Assembly (NCBI RefSeq): GCF_014200305.1
Contig: NZ_JACHBL010000001.1
Location: forward strand, 2,294,001 to 2,358,000
Reading direction: 5' to 3'
Source: Neomicrococcus lactis
Lineage (GTDB): Bacteria > Actinomycetota > Actinomycetes > Actinomycetales > Micrococcaceae
DNA: 64,000 bases
Shown here: one piece after another, positions 16,365 to 26,393 of the stretch
Position numbering within the stretch: the stretch's first letter is position 1
How the letters are laid out: each line of letters opens with the position of its first letter
Notes under the pieces: model-generated
Told to the model about the DNA's origin: nothing
What the model saw: the letters and a program-made list of their open reading frames with translations, nothing else
Databases searched by the model: none
Position numbers and translations under genes: made by a program

Positions 16365-17807
16365 TTAGCGAGCGTCCTTCAAGAACTGCACCAAATCAGC
16401 GGCAATGCCGGTGTACGTTCCGGGGGTGAGCTCGGAAAGGCGAGCTGCGGCGTCGTCCGTCAGACCCAAACTGGCCACGAACTCACGCATGCGAGCCTCA
16501 TCAACGCGGTGTCCGCGAGTGAGCTCCTTGAGGCGCTCGTAAGGGTTCTCCATGCCAGGCACGCCCGCGATCGCTTCGGCACGCATGACGGTCTGGATGG
16601 CTTCGCCGAGAACTTCCCAGTTCTCATTGAGGTCCTGAGCGAGCACGCTCTCGGCGACGTCAAGGCGCTCGAGGCCCTTGGAAACGTTGCTGATCGCGAG
16701 AATCGAGTGACCGAAAGCGACGCCGATATTGCGCTGGCTCGAGGAGTCCGTGAGGTCGCGCTGCCAGCGGCTCGTGACGAGCGTTGCTGCCAGGGTGTCG
16801 AGAAGCGCGTTGCTGATCTCGAGGTTGGCCTCAGCGTTCTCGAAGCGGATGGGGTTGACCTTGTGCGGCATCGTGGAGGAGCCGGTGGCGCCTTCGACAG
16901 GGATCTGGGCGAAGAATCCGATGCTGATGTAGCTCCAGATGTCCGTGCAAATGTTGTGCAGAATGCGGTTGAAGCGGGCGACGTCTGCGTAGAGCTCGGC
17001 CTGCCAGTCGTGCGACTCGATCTGCGTGGTCAGCGGGTTCCAGGTGAGCCCGAGACCTTCGACGAAGGTACGGGAAATCTCTGGCCAGTTGGCGGTGGGA
17101 ACTGCTGCAACGTGGGCGGAGAACGTGCCGGTTGCGCCGTTGATCTTGCCCAAGAATTCAGTGTTCTTGACGCGCTTGAGCTGGCGGTTGAGGCGCCAAG
17201 CGAAGACGGCGAGTTCCTTGCCGAGGGTGGTCGGCGTGGCTGGCTGACCGTGCGTGCGAGACATCATCGGGACGTCTTTGTTGGCCTCGGCCATGTCAGC
17301 AATCTGCTGGGTCAACGCGTCTGCTGCTGGGAGCCAGACCTTGGACACAGCGTCCTTGATGCCGAGGGCGTAGGAGAGGTTGTTGATGTCTTCGCTGGTG
17401 CAAGCGAAGTGAACCATGGGCTTGAGGTGCTCGAGTCCGAGGCCAGCGAGGCGGGCGCCGATGAAGTACTCGACGGCCTTGACGTCGTGAACCGTGACCT
17501 TTTCCGTCTCGGCAAGTTCCTTGACGGAGTCCTGGTTGAAGTCCGTGACGATCTTGCGGAGGCCGGCCTTCTGCTCGTCGGTGAGCTTCTTGGCGCCTGG
17601 AAGAACGCTGTTTTCCGTCAAGTGAATGAGCCATTCGACCTCGACATGGACGCGATCGCGGTTGAGGGCGGCTTCGCTCAAGTAGTCCACGAGCGGAGCG
17701 GTCGCGGCACGGTATCGGCCATCAAGCGGTCCGAGCGCAAGGAAATCTTCAGAGCCTGCGTTGGCGGAAGGTGATTGGACCAAGGATGTGCGAGCAATTT
17801 CAACCAT
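16365..17807 (-). CDS. purB: Adenylosuccinate lyase
   Basis: 480 residues, E. coli-type length. Catalyses two fumarate-releasing steps of purine synthesis (SAICAR to AICAR, adenylosuccinate to AMP). The signature GSSTMPHKVNPIRFENAEAN and the N-terminal LGPLDGRYRAATAPL are clear. The catalytic His region is SRTHGQPATPTTLG. The frame runs 60 codons further upstream, but those residues are non-conserved; the ATG at 17807 has AGGGG just before it. A dispersed-motif copy is at 16442-16458. Confidence 0.95.
   Translation of the reverse strand: MVEIARTSLVQSPSANAGSEDFLALGPLDGRYRAATAPLVDYLSEAALNRDRVHVEVEWLIHLTENSVLPGAKKLTDEQKAGLRKIVTDFNQDSVKELAETEKVTVHDVKAVEYFIGARLAGLGLEHLKPMVHFACTSEDINNLSYALGIKDAVSKVWLPAADALTQQIADMAEANKDVPMMSRTHGQPATPTTLGKELAVFAWRLNRQLKRVKNTEFLGKINGATGTFSAHVAAVPTANWPEISRTFVEGLGLTWNPLTTQIESHDWQAELYADVARFNRILHNICTDIWSYISIGFFAQIPVEGATGSSTMPHKVNPIRFENAEANLEISNALLDTLAATLVTSRWQRDLTDSSSQRNIGVAFGHSILAISNVSKGLERLDVAESVLAQDLNENWEVLGEAIQTVMRAEAIAGVPGMENPYERLKELTRGHRVDEARMREFVASLGLTDDAAARLSELTPGTYTGIAADLVQFLKDAR
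16442..16458 (+). repeat. Dispersed GGCGTCGT motif, copy 6
   Basis: GAGCTGCGGCGTCGTCC, antisense within the end of purB. Confidence 0.55.
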
Positions 17808-18029
17808 GGCCCCTATTCTTTCACCTCTTCGCGGCTTCCTTGGAGTCGATGTCATAGAAGTGTGGATATCCCGTGTGGTGTCACGCACTTTTGGTGTTCT
17901 CTTCACCCTTTCTGCGCTGTTATCCCCAGTTTTTGGGCTGGGGCGGGGTGGTGTTCTCTGAGCTTCATAGCCTGTGGTGAGTGGCATTCGGGGCTTGTGC
18001 CTTCACGTCAGGACTAAAAGGGGAATCAC

Positions 18030-18422
18030 ATGTTGGAGCAATGGTTTGCTGACGCCGCGTCAGAAATCCAACAAGGGCAGCACTTTGCCCAATTGGCCGA
18101 AGCCAAGTTGCGGCACATTAGCGCGGTCAAGTGGGACTCCATGGCCGGCATCAACTTCAAGCGGCGTGTGGAGGACATGCACGCACGCACATGGTCTGCG
18201 GTTCAAGACTCGCGGGAGGCGGCTCACTCGATGCCGGGCATCATCGCTGGAATGGCTTCCATGGATCAGGATTTGCGAGATCTGCAATCTGATGTAGCCC
18301 AGGGATTTGTTGACCAGGGCGTGCGATTAAGCCAGCTAGTGCAAGTTATGGCAGAAGTTGGCATGAATGCTCCGGTCTATCTGGGGCAGCGCGGCGCTTT
18401 CAATCCGTTGTCCACTTCCTGA
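18030..18422 (+). CDS. WXG100-like helical protein (candidate type VII secretion-associated)
   Basis: 130 residues, predicted all-helical, without signal peptide or membrane segment. The stretch VKWDSMAGINFKRRVEDMHA resembles the W-x-S-x-A-G-x-x-F-x-x-R-L turn found in actinobacterial WXG100-type proteins. It lies 60 bases before a larger protein with a helical N-terminal region and a lipase-like domain, a pairing common for ESX/T7SS substrates. No ESX core genes are in the window, so the assignment is inferred. Confidence 0.5.
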   Translation: MLEQWFADAASEIQQGQHFAQLAEAKLRHISAVKWDSMAGINFKRRVEDMHARTWSAVQDSREAAHSMPGIIAGMASMDQDLRDLQSDVAQGFVDQGVRLSQLVQVMAEVGMNAPVYLGQRGAFNPLSTS

Positions 18423-18482
18423 CCCGCTATCTCTTCCGAATCACTTTGGGAACTGCATTTTTCTTTTCTTAGGAGTATCGCT

Positions 18483-19943
18483 ATGACCGTATGGGTAGAA
18501 GGTGGAACCAGCTCGACAACTGAGTTTCGTCGCGAAGAACTTGAAAAGGCACGGGCGCTGTTGAATGACGCGCACGCGCATCTGACAGAAGCTGAGAGTT
18601 GGTATATGAAAGCGCAGGGCAAGACGGCGCCTTTCGGGCTGTTCCACCCGGCCGTGGAACCGGTGTCCATGACTTTGTGGAGAGTTATCAGCAACGTGGA
18701 CAAGCTTCGGTTCGACACCGCCAAGAATCTGACACGACTGGATCTGGCGATTCAAACCTACGAAGGCTCCGAACGGTTAGTGGTGGAAGCCATCGATCGC
18801 GTCCGATCCGACCACCCGTTGGCGTCGCTACTCCTTGATCTTTTGGACGAGTCCCCGCAACTCTCCACGGAATCGGGCGAACTGATCATGCGTCGATGGC
18901 CTTCCTTTGCTCAGGAGGCCATCATGCTTCTGTTTCCGGCGCTCAAGGCAAGCTCTCTCGTGGAAAAGGCCGAGTCCGTCAGGGGTCCGGTGGAAGAGTT
19001 CTTGGGTGTCAGCGAGGAGAACGTCCCGGAGAATACGGTGAGAGCAGCTGAATGGATCGCAGAGCGCTTCGATTTGGTGGAGCACCTGCCCATCAACGTA
19101 GAACGTGCAGAAGACATGGGGTACCGAGAGTTTCGTGGGGACCTCAGTGATCTGGTGGCGATGTCCCGGGAACTGGATCAGACCTCGGTGCCGAAGGAGA
19201 CAGCCGGGCAAGTCATGATTGCTGAGGTTGAGGGGCTCGCCGGCGGGAAGACCTACGTCGTGACGCTGCCGGGAACCACATCGCTGGATTCCTTGGAGAA
19301 CCCGTTTTCCATGACAGGCATTGCCGAAGGAATGCTGCACGGAAGCCCTCACGTAGCGCAGGCGACCATGGAATCACTCGAAGCCGTAGGGGCTCCGGCT
19401 GGCTCCCGCATCATCTTGAACGGATACAGTCAGGGCGGCATACATGCGGCGAACTTGGCGGGAAACGAGGCTCTGCGCTCGCGATATGACGTCTCGCAGA
19501 TCGTGACAGTCGGTTCTCCGGTCGCGAGCATCGAGATCCCTGAGGAGGTCAAAGCGCTCCATATTGAACACATAGATGATGCAGTTCCCGCGTCCGACGG
19601 GGTTCGAAACCCTGCGACTCCCAACAGGGTGACTGCATACCTCAGTGGTTATGCGAACCTAGACGACCACCTCGCGCTGAATCCGCTGCGCGCGCACCGA
19701 CTCGAGAATTACCACCTGCAATCTAAGCAACTGACCTTTGACGATTCACCAGGAATCGTTGAAGCCAACGCGGCGCTGGCGGGTGCGGCCGGTATTGCGT
19801 CGGTGGCCAAGATCCACCGTGTGACCTGGAAGCGCTCGACTGAGGGATCGTTGCCCAAGATGGCGACGCGGGTCCCACAGGCGAAGTCGTCATTTCGTCC
19901 AACTGTCACTGAGGATCTTGGGGTGAAAGTAGGCAGCAAGTAG
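18483..19943 (+). CDS. Serine hydrolase with helical N-terminal domain
   Basis: 486 residues. An N-terminal helical region (about 1-200; no signal peptide) is followed by an alpha/beta hydrolase core: TYVVTLPGTTS, nucleophile elbow LNGYSQGGIHA (Ser316), TVGSPVAS, acid in HIDDAVPAS and candidate His in LENYH. This arrangement resembles effector-like lipases that follow WXG100 partners. Immediately downstream of the WXG100-like gene and preceded by a ribosome site (TTAGGAG). Substrate unknown; secretion by a type VII system is inferred only from architecture. Confidence 0.65.
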   Translation: MTVWVEGGTSSTTEFRREELEKARALLNDAHAHLTEAESWYMKAQGKTAPFGLFHPAVEPVSMTLWRVISNVDKLRFDTAKNLTRLDLAIQTYEGSERLVVEAIDRVRSDHPLASLLLDLLDESPQLSTESGELIMRRWPSFAQEAIMLLFPALKASSLVEKAESVRGPVEEFLGVSEENVPENTVRAAEWIAERFDLVEHLPINVERAEDMGYREFRGDLSDLVAMSRELDQTSVPKETAGQVMIAEVEGLAGGKTYVVTLPGTTSLDSLENPFSMTGIAEGMLHGSPHVAQATMESLEAVGAPAGSRIILNGYSQGGIHAANLAGNEALRSRYDVSQIVTVGSPVASIEIPEEVKALHIEHIDDAVPASDGVRNPATPNRVTAYLSGYANLDDHLALNPLRAHRLENYHLQSKQLTFDDSPGIVEANAALAGAAGIASVAKIHRVTWKRSTEGSLPKMATRVPQAKSSFRPTVTEDLGVKVGSK

Positions 19944-19982
19944 TTCACTCATGCGAGGCGCTGCCTGAAGGGCCTAAACGCG

Positions 19983-20022
19983 AGGCGCGGAGCTTTCCCT
20001 GTTGTGGGTAGGCTCCGCGCCT
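19983..20022. terminator. Terminator hairpin
   Basis: GGCGCGGAGC pairs with GCTCCGCGCC over ten bases (eleven with the flanking A-T pair), between two convergent genes. Confidence 0.7.
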
Positions 20023-20075
20023 TCGTTGTGTCCCGTTGAATTTTTGGTGTTTCTCAGCCTCAATCGAGATTGTTG

Positions 20076-20492
20076 TTAGGCGCCACGGTCGATCTTGTCT
20101 GGGACCACCCAGCCGATCAGCGCAGAAACAACGCTGATGATGATGGAACCCAGAATCGCGTCCCAGAAGAAGGCGTTGACGTGGAATCCGATCGGCGTGA
20201 AGGACATGATCCAAGACGTCAGCATGAGCATCGCCGCGTTGATGATGATGGCGAAGAGGCCCAGCGTGAGGCACGTGATGGGGATGGACAAGAAGGAAAT
20301 GATCGGCCGGACAATGGCGTTGACCAAGCCGAAAATTGCGCCGACGGCAAGGTAGGAGAGGATGTCTCCGGCCGCGTTGCTTCCGGTTGCCGAGGCGGCG
20401 GCTTCAGTACCTACCGTGATGCCCGGCAGCAGCCAAGCTGCGATGAAAAGTGCAAGTGCGTTGACGATGACTCGGATGAGAAAACGGATCAT
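20076..20492 (-). CDS. Phage holin family 4 (YvlD-like) membrane protein
   Basis: 138 residues, four membrane helices: FLIRVIVNALALFIAAWLLP, YLAVGAIFGLVNAIVRPI, CLTLGLFAIIINAAMLML and a C-terminal helix. The N-R-P-I after helix two and the LTLGLF loop are typical of PF04020. Despite the family name this is usually a chromosomal housekeeping-type membrane protein. It is commonly found beside hisC in Micrococcaceae, as here (divergent). Confidence 0.85.
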   Translation of the reverse strand: MIRFLIRVIVNALALFIAAWLLPGITVGTEAAASATGSNAAGDILSYLAVGAIFGLVNAIVRPIISFLSIPITCLTLGLFAIIINAAMLMLTSWIMSFTPIGFHVNAFFWDAILGSIIISVVSALIGWVVPDKIDRGA

Positions 20493-20576
20493 ATTGTCAT
20501 CATGTCACGCCTCTTCTAGGTATGGGCTGTGACGAGCCGCTCAATTTGGGCATGCAGTTGGGGATATTCTTCCTAT

Positions 20577-21680
20577 ATGTCTTCTGAGGAAAAATCTGTA
20601 CCGACTCTTCGTCCCCGACCGGTCGTCGATCGGCTTCCGCGCTACGCCGCGGGCAAGCCTGCCGCACCCGTACCAGGTCTTGAGGCCTTCAAACTGGCAT
20701 CCAACGAGAATCCTCTGGCGCCGTTGCCAGAAGTCTTGACCGCGATTGCCGAACAAGTAGCTATTAACCGATACCCGGACTCCGTTGCGACGAAGCTACG
20801 CGAGAAACTGGGCGAGTACTTGGGTGTACCCGCCGACGATATTGTGACTGGCGCCGGCTCTCTCGGCGGTTTGGTCCAAATTCTGTCTGCCTTCGCTGGC
20901 CAGAACGATGATGGCAAGCCGGATGAAGTGATTTACGCGTGGCGTTCCTTCGAGGCGTACCCCATTTGCGTACAAACGACCGGTGCTGCTTCTGTGGCGG
21001 TTCCCGTTCTCGCTGATGGACGTCACGATCTCGATGGAATGATCGCCGCAATTACTGATCAGACCAAGGTCATCATCCTGTGCACCCCTAACAACCCGAC
21101 AGGACCGTCGCTGACGAAGGCCGAAGTTGAAGGCTTCCTGGCTCGAGTGCCTGCGCACATCCTGGTGGTCCTGGACGAGGCTTACACGGAATTCGTGCGT
21201 GATCCGGAGGCTGTTGACGGTATTCAGCTGTACCGCTCCTACCCGAACCTCGTGGTGCTTCGGACGTTCTCGAAGGCTCACGGTCTGGCGAACTTGCGCG
21301 TGGGCTACTCCGTTTCCCAGCCTCACATCACGGAAAGCCTGCGCATCGTGGCAACGCCGTTCGCGGTCTCAACGCTTGCGCAAGATGCCGCCGTGGTCTC
21401 CTTGGAGAACATCGACAAGGTACTTGCCCGCGTTGAGGAACTTGTTCAAGAACGAAACCGGGTTGTTGCCGGTCTCAAAAAACAGGGCTGGGACTTCCCG
21501 GAATCGCAGGGCAACTTTGTGTGGCTTCCGCTCGGTGAGCGTAGCCAAGAGTTTGCTCAGGCGGCTGAAAAGCAAGCGCTTTCGGTCCGCGCTTTTGGTG
21601 TTGAAGGTGTGCGCGTGAGCATCGGCGAAGTCGAGGCGAATTCTCGGTTCTTGAGCATCGCGAAAGACTTTGTTCAGTAG
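20577..21680 (+). CDS. hisC: Histidinol-phosphate (or aromatic amino acid) aminotransferase
   Basis: 367 residues. Fold type I aminotransferase with KLASNENPLAP at the N-terminus, CTPNNPTGP, the Asp-Tyr in LDEAYTEFV, and the PLP lysine in RTFSKAHGLANLRVGY. These fit HisC and its close paralogue, the aromatic aminotransferase Pat. The ATG at 20577 is chosen because the preceding 16 in-frame codons are not conserved. It is away from other his genes and beside the 2-oxoacid dehydrogenase operon, so the aromatic role is possible. Confidence 0.85.
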   Translation: MSSEEKSVPTLRPRPVVDRLPRYAAGKPAAPVPGLEAFKLASNENPLAPLPEVLTAIAEQVAINRYPDSVATKLREKLGEYLGVPADDIVTGAGSLGGLVQILSAFAGQNDDGKPDEVIYAWRSFEAYPICVQTTGAASVAVPVLADGRHDLDGMIAAITDQTKVIILCTPNNPTGPSLTKAEVEGFLARVPAHILVVLDEAYTEFVRDPEAVDGIQLYRSYPNLVVLRTFSKAHGLANLRVGYSVSQPHITESLRIVATPFAVSTLAQDAAVVSLENIDKVLARVEELVQERNRVVAGLKKQGWDFPESQGNFVWLPLGERSQEFAQAAEKQALSVRAFGVEGVRVSIGEVEANSRFLSIAKDFVQ

Positions 21681-21715
21681 CTCGAACATGCAATTCTCAG
21701 AGGCAAATGCCGACT

Positions 21716-21756
21716 AAAGTTTGGCCCTGCGACACCGTCGTGGGGCCAAACTTTTT
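21716..21756 (+). terminator. Rho-independent terminator after hisC
   Basis: AAAGTTTGGCCC pairs perfectly with GGGCCAAACTTT over 12 bases and is followed by a T run. Confidence 0.88.
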
Positions 21757-21919
21757 GGTTAATGGCTGAAATTTACGCGAATCGGGTGCATAGTACGGAG
21801 TGAGGTGACGGCGTTCAGCGGCTGTTGCCAAAACCTATTCTGGAAAGAGTGTGCTGTGAAGCGAAGCTGCTCCCATAACAAGTCGCACACGGCCCGGGGT
21901 AACGAGTACGAGGTATTTC

Positions 21920-23062
21920 ATGCATGAATCTGGCGACATGATCCAGCTGTTGAACAGCGAGGGTGAGCGCACGGCCAACCCGGAATGGGATGCCTATCTG
22001 GGGGACGTCGACGCGGACATGCTGCGCCAGTTCTACCGCGACATGTTTTACACCCGGCGCTTCGACAAGGAAGCGACTGCGCTCCAGCGTCAGGGTCAGC
22101 TAGCACTCTGGGTTCCACTGCGTGGCCAAGAGGCCGCACAAATTGGTGCTGGCCGAGCCACGAAACCGCAAGACTACTTGTTCCCGACGTACCGCGAGCA
22201 CGGTGTAGCGCTGACGCGAAACGTTGACTTCCCACAAATGCTGCGGTTGTTCCGCGGTATTTCCAATGGCGGTTGGGATCCCCGGGACAATAACTTCCAC
22301 ATGTACACCATGGTGCTGGCAGCCCAGGTGCCACATGCAACGGGCTATGCCATGGCCACCAAAATGGACGAAGCTGACTTCTCGCCAGAGAAGCGTGCCG
22401 CGGATGGCACGGCAGTGATGGCCTTCTTCGGTGACGGGGCAAGTTCTGAAGGCGACGTCCACGAATCCATGGTCTTCGCCGCCAGCTTCAACGCACCGTT
22501 GGTCTTCTTCTGCCAGAACAACCAGTGGGCCATCTCCGTCCCCGTAGAAGTGCAAGCGAAAGTACCTATTTCGCAGCGCGCTCAGGGTTACGGATTCCCC
22601 GGCATCCGAGTCGATGGAAACGACGTCCTTGCCGTCTTGGCAGTCACGCGTTGGGCGCTTGAGCGCGCTCGCACCGGCCAAGGACCAACCTTCATTGAGG
22701 CGTATACCTACCGCATGAGTGCTCACACGACCGCGGATGATCCCACAAAGTACCGTCTCGATTCAGAAGAGGCATCTTGGATTGACCGGGATCCGCTGGT
22801 TCGTCTGGAGAAGCACCTGCGCGACAACGGTTTGGGGGACGAAGCCTTCTTCGAGGATGTCTCTCGCGGAGCAGACGAGATGGCGCATCGCGTGCGACAG
22901 GAAGCAATGGCCTTCCCTGTCCCTCGCCTCGAGCAACTTTTCGACAACGTCTACGCAGGCGCTCACCCGCTGATTCAAGCGGAGCTGAAACAGCACCTTG
23001 AGTATGAGGCCGGATTCTTGGACCGACCAGAGTCGGACAACACCGATGGAGGTGCGCACTAA
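21920..23062 (+). CDS. 2-oxoacid dehydrogenase E1 component, alpha subunit
   Basis: 380 residues. Thiamine-diphosphate motif GDGASSEGDVHESM ... NNQWAIS; AYTYRMSAHTTADDPTKYR is the conserved phosphorylation-loop region. Decarboxylates a 2-oxoacid (pyruvate or a branched-chain oxoacid) and passes the acyl group to E2. First of three genes for the complex; its TAA overlaps the E1-beta ATG by one base. Family members differ little between pyruvate and branched-chain types, so substrate is left open; the neighbouring aminotransferase slightly favours amino-acid catabolism. Confidence 0.92.
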   Translation: MHESGDMIQLLNSEGERTANPEWDAYLGDVDADMLRQFYRDMFYTRRFDKEATALQRQGQLALWVPLRGQEAAQIGAGRATKPQDYLFPTYREHGVALTRNVDFPQMLRLFRGISNGGWDPRDNNFHMYTMVLAAQVPHATGYAMATKMDEADFSPEKRAADGTAVMAFFGDGASSEGDVHESMVFAASFNAPLVFFCQNNQWAISVPVEVQAKVPISQRAQGYGFPGIRVDGNDVLAVLAVTRWALERARTGQGPTFIEAYTYRMSAHTTADDPTKYRLDSEEASWIDRDPLVRLEKHLRDNGLGDEAFFEDVSRGADEMAHRVRQEAMAFPVPRLEQLFDNVYAGAHPLIQAELKQHLEYEAGFLDRPESDNTDGGAH

Positions 23063-24036
23063 TGACCACCATGACTATTGCCAAGGCAATTACCAACGGC
23101 CTAGCGAAGGTGCTCGAAAGCAACCCAAAGTCCGTACTGATCGGTGAGGACATTGGAAAGCTCGGCGGCGTGTACCGCGTCACCGAAGGTCTTCAAGCAA
23201 AATTCGGTGCGACCCGAGTCATTGATTCGCCGCTCGCCGAATCTGGAATTGTTGGCACCTCCATCGGTATGTCCCTCCGTGGCTACATGCCCATCGCGGA
23301 GATCCAGTTCGATGGCTTCGTCTTCCCGGCCTACAACCAAATCACCACGCAGCTTGCAAAGATGCGTTCTCGCGCCGAGGGCCGCTTTGGCGCACCCGTG
23401 GTCATCCGCATTCCTTACGGTGGTGGCATCGGTTCTGTCGAGCACCACTCGGAATCGCCGGAAGCGCTCTTTGCGCACACCGCCGGCCTGCGTATCATCA
23501 CGCCGTCCAACGCGAACGACGCCTACTGGATGATTCAGCAGGCAGCGACCTGTGGCGATCCAGTGATCTTCTTCGAACCTAAGCGCCGCTATTGGCTCAA
23601 GGGTGAGGTCGACCTCGAGAACCCAGCTCCGGACGCCTTCCGTGCCCAAGTGGTCCGAGAGGGTAACGATGCAACGATCGTCACCTACGGACCATTGGTT
23701 CCCGTCGCGCTCGCAGCGGCCGAAGCCAGCCTCGAGGATGGCCGAAGCGTTGAAGTCATTGATCTTCGATCCATCAGCCCGATCGACTTCGACGCGATCG
23801 CTGAGTCAGTCGAGAAGACCGGCCGCCTGATTGTCACTCACGAGGCACCGACGTTCGGTGGCATCGGTGGAGAAATCGCATCCCGCATTGCCGAGCGGTG
23901 CTTCCACTCCCTAGAAGCGCCAGTCATTCGCGTCGGCGGCTACCACATGCCGTATCCGATCTCGAAGGTTGAAGACCAATACTTGCCGGACATCGATAAG
24001 GTGCTTGACGCCCTTGACCGGTCCTTTGCTTACTAG
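23062..24036 (+). CDS. 2-oxoacid dehydrogenase E1 component, beta subunit
   Basis: 324 residues, transketolase-like. Conserved TPP-side motifs [39 protein letters not shown] and the C-terminal [15 protein letters not shown] and [10 protein letters not shown]. Forms the E1 heterotetramer with the preceding subunit. ATG overlaps its stop (TAATG), giving coupled translation. Confidence 0.93.
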   Translation: MTTMTIAKAITNGLAKVLESNPKSVLIGEDIGKLGGVYRVTEGLQAKFGATRVIDSPLAESGIVGTSIGMSLRGYMPIAEIQFDGFVFPAYNQITTQLAKMRSRAEGRFGAPVVIRIPYGGGIGSVEHHSESPEALFAHTAGLRIITPSNANDAYWMIQQAATCGDPVIFFEPKRRYWLKGEVDLENPAPDAFRAQVVREGNDATIVTYGPLVPVALAAAEASLEDGRSVEVIDLRSISPIDFDAIAESVEKTGRLIVTHEAPTFGGIGGEIASRIAERCFHSLEAPVIRVGGYHMPYPISKVEDQYLPDIDKVLDALDRSFAY

Positions 24037-24062
24037 CATTCCCTCGCGGAATCAGGAGAATC

Positions 24063-25538
24063 ATGCGCACCTTTAATTTGCCAGACGTCGGCGAAGGGCT
24101 GACCGAAGCAGAAGTCGTTTCATGGAAAGTGAAGCCAGGCGATTCCATTCGCGTCAACGACATCTTCGTTGAGATCGAGACCGCGAAGAGCCTCGTGGAG
24201 CTACCGAGCCCGTTCGAGGGCGTTGTTCGAGAACTCCATGCCGCTGAAGGCGACACTCTCGAGGTTGGCGCCCCGCTGTTTTCGGTCGATACTCTCGCCG
24301 ATGACCCAAACCCCAAGACGAGCCCCATCCGAACCATCAAGGTTGATTCGGTTCCCGGTGAACTGGTCACCCCAACGGGGCTGACGGCTGGATCAAAGCT
24401 CGGCCTCGAGGAAGCCCCTGCTTCGATGAAGTCGGATTCAGAAGTAGGACCCTTGGTTGGTTCCGGCCCCAAGGCGGACGCCCCACACCGCCGTCGCCGT
24501 ATCCGCCCTGGAATTGACGCTGCAGCGCCGTCTCCCGTAACCACACCAGCAGACTCCCCGGTTGCCGCGCAAGAGCCAAAGGCTGAGCAAGCGCCTGCGG
24601 CTATGTCATCAATAGCCAAAGCTCGTCAGCCGCTGACGCACTTCGTCAACCGCGTTCTCGCTAAGCCTCCGGTGCGCAAAGTAGCTCGTGACCTCGGCAT
24701 CGATCTTGAGCGCGTGACTCCAACGGGCGCCTACGGTGAGGTCACCCGTGGCGACTTGGAGAGCTACCAGGCGCAACGCGAGCGTGAACAAGATGCTGCG
24801 CCAAAGTTCTGGGCCGGATCAGACCAAACGAATAAGGGCCATGTTGAACGCCAGACCGTCCGTGGCGTCCGCAAAGCCACCGCGAAGGCGATGGTTGATT
24901 CTGCCTTCAGCGCCCCGCACGTCTCCATCTTCGTTGATGTTGATGCATCGAGGACCATGGAATTCGTTCAGCGTTTGAAGAAGAGCCGCGACTTCGAAGG
25001 CATCAAGGTCTCTCCGCTGCTTATTCTGGCCAAGGCCGTCATCTGGGCCGCAGCGCGGAATCCTTCAGTGAACGCCAGCTGGGTGGATACCGCAGACGGT
25101 GCTGAAATCCATGTCAAGCACTTCATGAACCTGGGCATCGCGGCCGCGACGCCTCGTGGGCTCATGGTGCCGAACATCAAGGATGCGCAGAACCTGTCCC
25201 TCAAGGAGCTGGCCATAGCGCTCAACGACTTGGCGAGCACTGCCCGTGCAGGCAAGACGAAGCCGTCAGACATGCAGAACGGCACACTGACTGTGACGAA
25301 CATCGGCGCACTTGGCATCGACACGGGCACGCCGATCATCAACCCGGGAGAAGTGGCGATCGTTGCCTTCGGAACCATTCGGCAGAAGCCGTGGGTGGTT
25401 TCTGGAGAAGTCATTCCACGCTGGATCACCACGCTCGGCGGATCCTTCGACCACCGCGTGGTTGATGGTGACCTGTCGGCGCGATTCATGGCTGACGTCG
25501 CAGCGATCATGGAAGAGCCAGCACTGTTGCTTGACTAA
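24063..25538 (+). CDS. Dihydrolipoamide acyltransferase (E2) of 2-oxoacid dehydrogenase
   Basis: 491 residues. One lipoyl domain with acceptor Lys42 in [10 protein letters not shown], a Pro/Ala-rich linker, a peripheral-subunit-binding domain (about 195-237: [20 protein letters not shown]) and a C-terminal catalytic domain with [10 protein letters not shown]. Transfers the acyl group to CoA. 26 bases after E1-beta with GGAGAA before its ATG. No E3 (dihydrolipoamide dehydrogenase) gene follows, so E3 must be supplied from elsewhere. A strong hairpin ends the operon. Confidence 0.94.
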   Translation: MRTFNLPDVGEGLTEAEVVSWKVKPGDSIRVNDIFVEIETAKSLVELPSPFEGVVRELHAAEGDTLEVGAPLFSVDTLADDPNPKTSPIRTIKVDSVPGELVTPTGLTAGSKLGLEEAPASMKSDSEVGPLVGSGPKADAPHRRRRIRPGIDAAAPSPVTTPADSPVAAQEPKAEQAPAAMSSIAKARQPLTHFVNRVLAKPPVRKVARDLGIDLERVTPTGAYGEVTRGDLESYQAQREREQDAAPKFWAGSDQTNKGHVERQTVRGVRKATAKAMVDSAFSAPHVSIFVDVDASRTMEFVQRLKKSRDFEGIKVSPLLILAKAVIWAAARNPSVNASWVDTADGAEIHVKHFMNLGIAAATPRGLMVPNIKDAQNLSLKELAIALNDLASTARAGKTKPSDMQNGTLTVTNIGALGIDTGTPIINPGEVAIVAFGTIRQKPWVVSGEVIPRWITTLGGSFDHRVVDGDLSARFMADVAAIMEEPALLLD

Positions 25539-25607
25539 AGGGCCAGCGAGCCGCTTCGAAGATGGAGCGCGTCCAAGTCCCTAAAACTAACTTCCAAGTT
25601 CCAAACA

Positions 25608-25647
25608 CTAGAGGAGCCGGTCACCGAAAGGTGACCGGCTCCTCTAG
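25608..25647. terminator. Bidirectional terminator with GAAA loop
   Basis: CTAGAGGAGCCGGTCACC and its exact complement (18 bases) around a GAAA tetraloop, between the convergent E2 gene and the NAD(P)H-binding protein gene. Confidence 0.88.
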
Positions 25648-25655
25648 TTGAGAAC

Positions 25656-26273
25656 CTAGTTTGCTACCGTGAAGCGGCGCTCGCGGTGCTGTGGGTTCTC
25701 GATTTCGTCGAGAACGGCAACAGCGAAGTCCTGAGTCGAGATGGAATCTCCCACAGGGGATTCGGCACCCAACTTGTATTGACCAGTGCGCTCACCCGGA
25801 GCGATCATCGGTGCTGGGGCAAGCATGGTCCAGTTGACGCCCGAGGAGTCGCGATAGGCATCAAGAGCCTTGGACATTGTCTCTGCCTCAGCCTTGTAGG
25901 CGTCGGGGAAGCCCGGCTGATCCTTCAGCTGAGCGTCGCCGACCTGAAGGGCGCCAGCGCCACCGATAACGAACAAACGGGTTGGCAAAAGCGTCTCAGC
26001 CAATTCCTCGTGCGTGTTCAGGATCGGGGCGTGATCTCCACCGTCGCGTGCTGGGGGCACGGAAATGACGATGACGTCGTTGTCCTGCGCGAGTTCCTGA
26101 ATCTTATTCACGTCGGTCACGTCAGCCTGCTGGCTGCTGACCTTTCCGGCAAGCGCTTTATCTGCCAACTGACCCGAACGGCTCAGAACCGTCACTTCGT
26201 GGCCACGGGTTACTGCTTCGTTGACAATCTGGCTGCCAACCATGCCATTTCCGCCATACACAGCGATCTTCAT
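25656..26273 (-). CDS. NAD(P)H-binding (SDR-like) protein
   Basis: 205 residues. N-terminal Rossmann motif MKIAVYGGNGMVGSQIVNEA, then VVISVPPARDGG and LFVIGGAGALQVG. It matches the atypical short-chain reductase group with NmrA-like/NAD(P)-binding fold (PF13460). The ATG at 26273 is preferred over the frame start 13 codons earlier because AAAGGAA precedes it and the glycine motif follows directly. Function unknown; single gene. Confidence 0.82.
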   Translation of the reverse strand: MKIAVYGGNGMVGSQIVNEAVTRGHEVTVLSRSGQLADKALAGKVSSQQADVTDVNKIQELAQDNDVIVISVPPARDGGDHAPILNTHEELAETLLPTRLFVIGGAGALQVGDAQLKDQPGFPDAYKAEAETMSKALDAYRDSSGVNWTMLAPAPMIAPGERTGQYKLGAESPVGDSISTQDFAVAVLDEIENPQHRERRFTVAN

Positions 26274-26393
26274 GGGTGATTCCTTTCGAGAGGGCTTTGC
26301 AACGTTTCGCAAAATCTTTGAAGCGATTCAGCTACTGGACATCTACAGGGCCTAACCGGTGGGTCGTAGCCCTTATTCCACTAACTTGAATCT

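Noticed and set aside
16353-17774. 473-codon plus-strand frame across purB
   Set aside because: Fully antisense to adenylosuccinate lyase, with low-complexity content and no ribosome site.
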